A stretch of DNA of 10,571 bases, taken from positions 1 through 10,571 of the forward strand of contig DJQG01000049.1 of the NCBI GenBank assembly GCA_002438685.1, read 5' to 3'. Origin of the DNA: Ruminococcaceae bacterium UBA6392. Lineage in GTDB: Bacteria; Bacillota; Clostridia; Oscillospirales; Acutalibacteraceae. How positions within the stretch are numbered: the stretch's first letter is position 1; each line of letters begins with the position of its first letter. Made by a program: the position numbers and the translations under genes. The notes under the pieces were generated by a model that made no database searches, was not told where the DNA came from, and was given only the letters and a program-made list of their open reading frames with translations. Shown one piece after another: positions 5,566 to 10,571 of the stretch.

Positions 5566-6732
5566 ATGAAAAAAGTATTTGCATTAGTCCTCGCTCTTGC
5601 TCTCGTGATGTGCGGCTTCACCGCATGCTCAGGCAAAAACGGCGGCAGCAATACCAAGACAGACGCCGATCTTACCAAGGTTGGCGAGTACACAGCTAAC
5701 AACACCGAATATGTTATCGGCGCAACCGGTCCTCTGACCGGCGACGCTTCATCATACGGAATCTCCGTGCGCAACGGTGCTCAGCTGGCCGTTGACGAGA
5801 TTAACGCCGCCGGCGGTCTCAACGGAGTGAAGTTCAAGTTCGACATGAAGGACGACAAGGCCGGCGCCGTTGAGGCAGGTCAGGGCTTCACCTCCCTGCT
5901 TGAGGGCGGCATGCAGGTCTCCCTCGGCTCCGTTACCTCCGCATCCTGCGAGGCTTTCGGCACCGCAGCTGCCGAGTACGGCATCTTCTTCATGACCCCC
6001 TCCGCTTCCGCAGCTTCTGTTATCGAGACCGGCGACACCGCTTTCCGCGTCTGCTTCGGCGATCCCGACCAGGGCACGCTTGCCGCTCAGGAGCTTACCT
6101 CGAAGTATAAGAAGATCGGCGCTATCTATGATACCTCCGACACTTATTCGCAGGGCATCTACGATGCATTCAAGGCGAAGATGAACGAGCTCGGCGTTTC
6201 CTACATCGAGCAGACCTTCGACAAGGAGAACAAGAGAGACTTCTCCACTCAGGTCGCCGCTCTTAAGGATTGCGACGTTATCTTCCTCCCCATCTACTAC
6301 ACCGAGGCGGGACTTATCGCAAAGACCTGCGCTTCCAAGGGCTGCAACGCGGTTCTCTTCGGATGCGACGGACTTGACGGCGTAGCCAGCCAGATCGACT
6401 CCTCCGTCAAGAATCAGATCAAGTACATCACTCCCTTCGATGTCAACAGCAAGGAAGAGAAGGTTTCGAAGTTCGTAAATTCCTACAAAGCAAAGTACAA
6501 CGCTCTCCCCGACCAGTTCGCGGCTGACGCTTACGATGCAGTCTATGCAGTCTTCAACGCTATGAAGAAGACCGGCGTTAACAACGTCAAGGTCGATCCC
6601 ACGGCTCTCGGTACTGCTATGGCAAAGGCTATCACCGCCTCCGACTTCTCCTATGACGGAGTTACCGGCAAGATGACCTGGGAAGCCAGCGGCGCCTGCA
6701 ACAAGGTCCCCGTTATTGTTGAGCTTGGCTGA
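5566..6732 (+). CDS. livJ: Branched-chain amino-acid ABC transporter substrate-binding lipoprotein
   Basis: A 388-residue solute-binding lipoprotein (periplasmic-binding-protein type 1 fold, HAAT family) that captures the amino acid outside the membrane and delivers it to LivHM. The start is ATG at 5566 with AGAGGA five bases upstream; an in-frame TTG at 5461 lies too close to the promoter. The signal peptide MKKVFALVLALALVMCGFTAC ends in a lipobox-like FTAC with Cys21 as the lipid anchor, then a Gly/Ser/Asn linker. The mature part begins YVIGATGPLTGDASSYGIS and NGAQLAVDEINAAGG, classic for LivJ/LivK, with LGSVTSASCEAF and FFMTPSASA as further ligand-domain segments. It has no ATA isoleucine codon, unlike the genes after it, which suggests high expression. 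First gene of the operon. Leu/Ile/Val is the default substrate, but related binding proteins take other amino acids, amides or urea. Confidence 0.93.
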   Translation: MKKVFALVLALALVMCGFTACSGKNGGSNTKTDADLTKVGEYTANNTEYVIGATGPLTGDASSYGISVRNGAQLAVDEINAAGGLNGVKFKFDMKDDKAGAVEAGQGFTSLLEGGMQVSLGSVTSASCEAFGTAAAEYGIFFMTPSASAASVIETGDTAFRVCFGDPDQGTLAAQELTSKYKKIGAIYDTSDTYSQGIYDAFKAKMNELGVSYIEQTFDKENKRDFSTQVAALKDCDVIFLPIYYTEAGLIAKTCASKGCNAVLFGCDGLDGVASQIDSSVKNQIKYITPFDVNSKEEKVSKFVNSYKAKYNALPDQFAADAYDAVYAVFNAMKKTGVNNVKVDPTALGTAMAKAITASDFSYDGVTGKMTWEASGACNKVPVIVELG

Positions 6733-6773
6733 TAACTATTAATTTCTAAAATTTATACTTATTGGTTTTTGAA

Positions 6774-6812
6774 CGGCAGGGGAAGTATATTCTCCTGCCG
6801 CTTTCTGTTTTT
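6774..6812 (+). terminator. Intra-operon terminator-like hairpin between livJ and livH
   Basis: An 11-bp stem with one G-U pair (6774-6784 with 6790-6800) and a 5-base loop, followed by CTTTCTGTTTTTC. It should stop a share of transcripts after the binding-protein gene, or protect the livJ message 3' end. A second copy of the 5' arm, CGGCAG (6817-6822), lies just beyond the U-tract and could pair with the 3' arm CTGCCG (6795-6800) instead. Confidence 0.8.
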
Positions 6813-6861
6813 CTTTCGGCAGTTCAAGTTTCTCCCATTCTAAAGGAGCGTTAGGTTTATT

Positions 6862-7725
6862 ATGAGTGTTTTATTTGACGGACTCAGCCTCGGCGCCATC
6901 TACGCCCTCATAGCACTGGGCTACACGATGGTTTACGGCATCGCGAAGATGCTCAACTTTGCCCACGGCGATATCATCATGGTCGGCGCATATGCCGTTT
7001 TCACAACGCTGGCGGCGGGCGGAAATCTCGCTATCGGCGTTCTGGCGTCTGTTATAGTCTGCACGCTGATGGGTATCATTATCGAAAAGGTCGCCTACAG
7101 ACCCCTGAGAGGTGTCACCCCCATCGCGGTTCTGATAACCGCTATCGGCGTCAGCTACCTGCTTCAGAGTATCGCGCAGCTCATCTTCGGCGCAAAGGCG
7201 CAGAGCGTGTCTCTGCCTCCGCTCGGCGCGGTGAGCATTGCGGGCACCAATGTCAGCGTCAGCTCGATCCTCACCATGGGCATAAGCGCGGTTATAATGG
7301 TTGCCCTGACCCTGTTCATCAAAAAGACCAGGACCGGACGCGCCATGCTCGCTGTCTCCGAAGACAGGGGCGCGGCTCAGCTCATGGGCATAAATGTCAA
7401 CAAGATAATCACCGTCACCTTTGCTATCGGCTCGGCTCTCGCCGCGTTCGCGAGCGTGTTCTATCTCTTCCAGATACCGACTGCGGAGCCGACTCTCGGC
7501 TCGATGCCCGGCATCAAGGCGTTCACTGCTGCGGTTATCGGCGGCATCGGCTCCATCCCCGGCGCGATGATCGGCGGCGTGCTTCTCGGCGTTATCGAGA
7601 AGATTTGCCTCGCCGTCCCCGTCCTCGCACCCTATACCACTGCCGTTGAATTCAGTCTTTTGATTTTGATCCTTCTTGTAAGACCCATCGGTCTGCTCGG
7701 CAAGAAGAGAAGAGAGAAGGTGTAA
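6862..7725 (+). CDS. livH: Branched-chain amino-acid ABC transporter permease LivH
   Basis: A 287-residue integral membrane permease, one half of the LivHM channel through which the amino acid crosses the membrane. It has the family opening GLSLGAIYALIALGYTMVYG (7-26) and LNFAHGDIIMVGAY (31-44), about eight hydrophobic segments, and the cytoplasmic coupling loop GRAMLAVSEDRGAAQLMGIN (159-178), the EAA-like segment that contacts the ATPases. The C-terminus LVRPIGLLGKKRREK is typical. The length matches E. coli LivH. An AAAGGAG site (6842-6848) stands 13 bases before the ATG, a long spacing, though an AGG (6853-6855) lies closer; no better in-frame start exists. It is separated from livJ by the hairpin and runs into livM with only three bases between them. 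Confidence 0.95.
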   Translation: MSVLFDGLSLGAIYALIALGYTMVYGIAKMLNFAHGDIIMVGAYAVFTTLAAGGNLAIGVLASVIVCTLMGIIIEKVAYRPLRGVTPIAVLITAIGVSYLLQSIAQLIFGAKAQSVSLPPLGAVSIAGTNVSVSSILTMGISAVIMVALTLFIKKTRTGRAMLAVSEDRGAAQLMGINVNKIITVTFAIGSALAAFASVFYLFQIPTAEPTLGSMPGIKAFTAAVIGGIGSIPGAMIGGVLLGVIEKICLAVPVLAPYTTAVEFSLLILILLVRPIGLLGKKRREKV

Positions 7726-7728
7726 TTG

Positions 7729-8898
7729 ATGAGTAAAACAAAGACAAAAAGCAAATTCAAGCTCAAAAATTACATCAGCTATATAATGGTCATCGCCGTC
7801 CTCGGCGTGTCGGTCATTCTCCAGCTGACCGGCAACCTCCAGCGCTCGGCGTCGACCCTGCTCGTCCAGATAGCTTACAGCATCATTCTCGCCGTCTCCC
7901 TGAACCTCGTCGTCGGCTTCCTCGGCGAGCTGTCGCTCGGTCACGCGGGCTTCATGTGCGTCGGCGCATATCTCGGCGGATACATAGCCATTCAGCTCTC
8001 TGATGTTATCGGCAGCAAGCTTTTGGTGCTCATCATCAGCATGCTCGCCGGCGGCGTGATAGCTGCAATATTCGGTCTTATTGTCGGACTTCCCGCGCTC
8101 AGACTCAAGGGCGATTACCTCGCGATAGTGACCCTCGCTTTCGGCGAGATAGTCAGAACGATATTCAAGAACCTCGATGTTTTTGGCAAGGCAATGGGTC
8201 TTCGCACGAATGCGATAAAGTATGATACGAGAAACGATACCTCGCTCTACATCGTCGCTTTCGTCGTCGTGCTCATCGTCCTGTTCATGATAAACAACCT
8301 CATCCGCTCGAAGCACGGCAGAGCGATAACCGCTATACGCGACAACGAGATAGCGGCGAAGGCAATGGGCATAAACGTGACTTTCTACAAGCTCTTTGTG
8401 TTCGTCTTTTCCGCATTCTTCGCGGGCGTCGCAGGCGTTATCTATGCGCATTACATCACGCCCGTCCAGTATTCGGTGTTCTCGTATAACTACTCTATCG
8501 AGATCCTCGTCATGGTCGTCCTCGGCGGCATGGCAAGCATCAACGGCTCGATAATTTCCGCCGCGCTCATCACGATAATCAACTTCGAGCTCCAGAGCAA
8601 GCTCTCCGGCGACCTCGCGGCGCTCAAGTATCTTATCTATGCGCTCATCCTTATCTGCCTCGTTATCTTCAACAACGCTCCCGCGTTCACCCGCATAAAA
8701 GAGAAGCTCGCTCCGCGCTTCATCATGGCGCGTATATCCGACAAGAAGCGCAAGCCCGAGGATATCAGCGACGACAAGGGCGAGTGGAGCAATGTTCCCA
8801 CGAAGATATCCATGGACGAAATCCTCTCTGCCGATATGCAGCAGGGCAAGGAATATGTCCCCGACAAGCCGCAAAAGGGAGGAAAGAAAAATGGCTGA
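7729..8898 (+). CDS. livM: Branched-chain amino-acid ABC transporter permease LivM with charged C-terminal tail
   Basis: A 389-residue membrane permease, partner of LivH. A basic N-terminus (MSKTKTKSKFKLKN) precedes the first helix. Family blocks are LSLGHAGFMCVGAY (68-81), LPALRLKGDYLAIVTLAFGE (121-140) and the ATPase-contact loop HGRAITAIRDNEIAAKAMGIN (196-216), followed by the last helices to about residue 323. Beyond that is a hydrophilic tail of about 65 residues rich in Lys, Asp and Glu, longer than the family core needs and predicted cytoplasmic. I use the ATG at 7729, with AGAAGG upstream; a TTG three bases earlier is also possible. The start lies three bases after the livH stop and the end overlaps livG by eight bases. 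Confidence 0.94.
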   Translation: MSKTKTKSKFKLKNYISYIMVIAVLGVSVILQLTGNLQRSASTLLVQIAYSIILAVSLNLVVGFLGELSLGHAGFMCVGAYLGGYIAIQLSDVIGSKLLVLIISMLAGGVIAAIFGLIVGLPALRLKGDYLAIVTLAFGEIVRTIFKNLDVFGKAMGLRTNAIKYDTRNDTSLYIVAFVVVLIVLFMINNLIRSKHGRAITAIRDNEIAAKAMGINVTFYKLFVFVFSAFFAGVAGVIYAHYITPVQYSVFSYNYSIEILVMVVLGGMASINGSIISAALITIINFELQSKLSGDLAALKYLIYALILICLVIFNNAPAFTRIKEKLAPRFIMARISDKKRKPEDISDDKGEWSNVPTKISMDEILSADMQQGKEYVPDKPQKGGKKNG

Positions 8899-9661
8899 AT
8901 ACGTTCTTGAAACAAAGGATCTCGGCATTTCTTTCGGCGGACTGAAAGCGGTCGAGAATGTCGATCTGAAAATAAAGAAAAAGCAGCTCTACGGTCTCGT
9001 AGGTCCCAACGGAGCGGGCAAGACAACGGTCTTCAATATGCTTACCGGCGTCTATCAGCCCACCACCGGAACTTTCTACCTAAACGGCGAAGAGCTCCGC
9101 GGCAAGAGCCAGGAGCAGATAAACCACAAGGGCATCGCGAGAACATTCCAGAACATCCGCCTGTTCAACAACATGAGCGTGATAAGAAACGTCCTCGTCG
9201 GTCTGCATAATCAGCCCGAGTTCAAGTGCGACATCTTCTCGAGCATATTCCGCCTCCCGAAGCACTACAAGACGGAGAAGGCGATGCGCGACAAGGCAAA
9301 GGAAATACTCCACATCTTCGACCTCTACGACGAGCGAAACAACCTCGCCTGCAACCTGCCTTACGGCAAGCAGAGAAAGCTTGAGATAGCCCGCGCTCTC
9401 GCGACCAATCCGTGTCTGCTGCTCCTCGATGAGCCGGCGGCGGGCATGAACCCCCACGAGACAGAGGATCTGATGGACATAGTCAGGCGCATAAGAGACG
9501 AGTTTGACATGACTATACTTCTTATCGAGCACGACATGAAGTTCGTGTCGGGTCTTTGCGATGAGATAACCGTGCTCAACTTCGGCACAGTGCTCGCGCA
9601 GGGCAAGACAGAGGACGCGCTGAGTGACCCCGAGGTCATAAAGGCGTATATCGGTGAATAA
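8891..9661 (+). CDS. livG: Branched-chain amino-acid ABC transporter ATP-binding protein LivG
   Basis: A 256-residue cytoplasmic ATPase that powers the transporter together with LivF. Motifs in order: Walker A GPNGAGKTT (38-46), Q-loop TFQNIRLF (Q87), signature LPYGKQRKLEIARAL (156-170), Walker B LLLLDE (176-181) followed by PAAGMNP, and H-loop histidine in LLIEHDMKF (H214). The LPYG form of the signature is normal for LivG. The C-terminal LAQGKTEDALSDPEVIKAYIGE is the LivG C-terminal block. The start is ATG at 8891 with GGGAGGA six bases upstream, inside the last codons of livM (8-base overlap), which points to translational coupling. An earlier in-frame start at 8792 lies deep in livM and has no support. 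Confidence 0.96.
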   Translation: MAEYVLETKDLGISFGGLKAVENVDLKIKKKQLYGLVGPNGAGKTTVFNMLTGVYQPTTGTFYLNGEELRGKSQEQINHKGIARTFQNIRLFNNMSVIRNVLVGLHNQPEFKCDIFSSIFRLPKHYKTEKAMRDKAKEILHIFDLYDERNNLACNLPYGKQRKLEIARALATNPCLLLLDEPAAGMNPHETEDLMDIVRRIRDEFDMTILLIEHDMKFVSGLCDEITVLNFGTVLAQGKTEDALSDPEVIKAYIGE

Positions 9662-9673
9662 GGGGGAAAAGTC

Positions 9674-10384
9674 ATGGCATTGTTAGAAGTCAAGGACCTT
9701 CAGGTCTATTACGGCGTTATAAGAGCGCTCAAGGGCATCAGCTTCCATGTCGATCAGGGCGAGATAGTCTCGCTCATCGGCGCGAACGGAGCGGGCAAGA
9801 CCACCACGATGCAGAGCATCATGCGCCTCATTCCGATAAAGAGCGGCTCCGTCGTCTATGACGGAAACGAGATAAACAAGGTTCCCGGTCATAAGCTGGT
9901 CGGCATGGGAATGAGCCAGGTGCCCGAGGGTCGCCGCGTGTTCCAGGAGCTGACCGTCTATGAAAACCTGCTCCTCGGCGCATATACGCAGAAGGACAAA
10001 AAGAAGATAAAAGAGGATATCGACGAGATCTGCACCCGCTTCCCCCGCCTCGGCGAGAGAAAGTCGCAGATAGCGGGCACTCTTTCCGGCGGCGAGCAGC
10101 AGATGCTCGCAATGGGCAGAGCTATGATGAGCCACCCGAAGCTGCTCATGCTCGATGAGCCGTCGATGGGTCTCTCCCCGCTGTTTGTCGATCAGGTGTT
10201 CGAGATAATCAAGGACTATCACAAGTCCGGCACGACCATCCTGCTCGTCGAGCAGAACGCGAAAAAGGCGCTCTCCATCTCCGACCGTGCCTATGTCCTC
10301 GAAACCGGCGCAATAACCGCAGAGGGCACCGCGCAGGATCTGCTCAACAACGAAGAGATAGTCAAAGCCTATCTCGGCGGCTGA
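9674..10384 (+). CDS. livF: Branched-chain amino-acid ABC transporter ATP-binding protein LivF
   Basis: A 236-residue cytoplasmic ATPase, the second nucleotide-binding subunit. Motifs: Walker A GANGAGKTT (36-44), Q-loop MSQVPEGRRVFQELTVYENL (Q82), signature LSGGEQQMLAMGRAMM (137-152), Walker B LLMLDE (157-162) then PSMGLSP. The H-loop position is Gln in LLVEQNAKKAL (Q194), which is usual in LivF and not a defect, as LivG keeps the histidine. It ends in EIVKAYLGG. The ATG lies 12 bases after the livG stop, with AAGGGGGA between. It is the last gene of the operon and is followed directly by a strong terminator. Confidence 0.96.
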   Translation: MALLEVKDLQVYYGVIRALKGISFHVDQGEIVSLIGANGAGKTTTMQSIMRLIPIKSGSVVYDGNEINKVPGHKLVGMGMSQVPEGRRVFQELTVYENLLLGAYTQKDKKKIKEDIDEICTRFPRLGERKSQIAGTLSGGEQQMLAMGRAMMSHPKLLMLDEPSMGLSPLFVDQVFEIIKDYHKSGTTILLVEQNAKKALSISDRAYVLETGAITAEGTAQDLLNNEEIVKAYLGG

Positions 10385-10402
10385 TAAAATATAATTTATA
10401 TG

Positions 10403-10440
10403 ACGCTCCGAAGTGCTTCTTCGGGGCGTTTAATTTTTTA
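10403..10440 (+). terminator. Rho-independent terminator of the liv operon
   Basis: An 11-bp stem with one U-G pair (10403-10413 with 10419-10429), a 5-base loop and the U-tract TTTAATTTTTTA. It starts 18 bases after the livF stop codon. Confidence 0.9.
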
Positions 10441-10571
10441 TTTATGCGGGCGCTGTGACTTGATGAACCTGTCGGAGGCTGTTGTGTTTTTGTATTGCTT
10501 ATAATCGGATTCTACTTTCGCGTCCTAATATAATCAAACTTTTTATACCACCCGCGTTTCGGCATTTTCTT
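10441..10571. other. Terminal 131 bases without a supported gene
   Basis: No convincing ORF, RNA or promoter. On the minus strand an open stretch of 28 codons ends at a TAA at 10438-10440, and another frame reads MPKRGWYKKFDYIRTRK near the right edge. Neither is long enough or recognisable enough to call. It may be the tail of a gene beyond the window or plain intergenic DNA. Confidence 0.5.

Noticed and set aside
6871..8928. A 685-codon open frame on the minus strand across livH and livM
   Set aside because: It is exactly antisense to two clear permease genes. Its product is rich in Asp, Glu, His and Arg, as expected when hydrophobic codons are read backwards. No ribosome site or family motif supports it.
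9674..10384. LivF as a defective ATPase because the H-loop histidine is Gln
   Set aside because: Gln at this position (VEQNA) is the normal state in the LivF family.
10438..10524. A 28-codon open stretch on the minus strand, possible C-terminus of a gene or remnant
   Set aside because: Too short to distinguish from chance, interrupted upstream in its own frame by stops, and not recognisable.

Overview
The window looks like chromosomal DNA of a low-to-mid GC Gram-positive anaerobe, most likely a gut-type member of the Clostridia (Bacillota). The grounds are strong Shine-Dalgarno sites, consensus sigma-A-type promoters, a lipoprotein solute-binding protein in place of a periplasmic one, frequent ATA isoleucine codons beside GC-rich third positions, and a MerR/aldo-keto reductase cassette of a kind common in such bacteria. 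This assignment is inference. There is no rRNA, tRNA, CRISPR array, insertion sequence or prophage signal.

Layout. Bases 1-680 hold the 3' part of a VanY-type D,D-carboxypeptidase, closed by a terminator near 701-734. Bases 793-2989 are a leftward operon of four genes: aldo-keto reductase, cupin, carboxymuconolactone-decarboxylase-like protein and flavodoxin. Its genes are separated by 14 bases or less, and its own terminator lies at 791-830. A MerR-family regulator (3124-3588) is divergent from it. The intergenic gap contains a very good MerR-type promoter: -35 and -10 boxes 19 bp apart with a 20-bp imperfect palindrome lying mostly in that spacer. The regulator's Cys54 matches the sensing cysteine of AdhR/NmlR regulators, so the module is best read as an electrophile/aldehyde (or thiol-stress) response unit.

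Bases 3617-5300 hold a putP-like sodium/proline symporter preceded by a promoter, an early terminator hairpin and a possible attenuating leader. Bases 5423-10440 hold a complete branched-chain or related amino-acid ABC importer in the order binding lipoprotein, LivH, LivM, LivG, LivF. It starts from a perfect-consensus promoter, has a terminator-like hairpin between the binding-protein gene and livH (which should give excess binding protein over the membrane parts), and ends in a strong terminator at 10403-10440. The last 130 bases show no gene I can support.

No gene here is of an unknown family. The points of most interest are regulatory: the MerR operator with its face-to-face promoters, the putP leader, the livJ-livH hairpin (the last two share an unusual layout), and the grouping of a glutamine-type cupin with a CMD-like protein lacking the AhpD CxxC pair.
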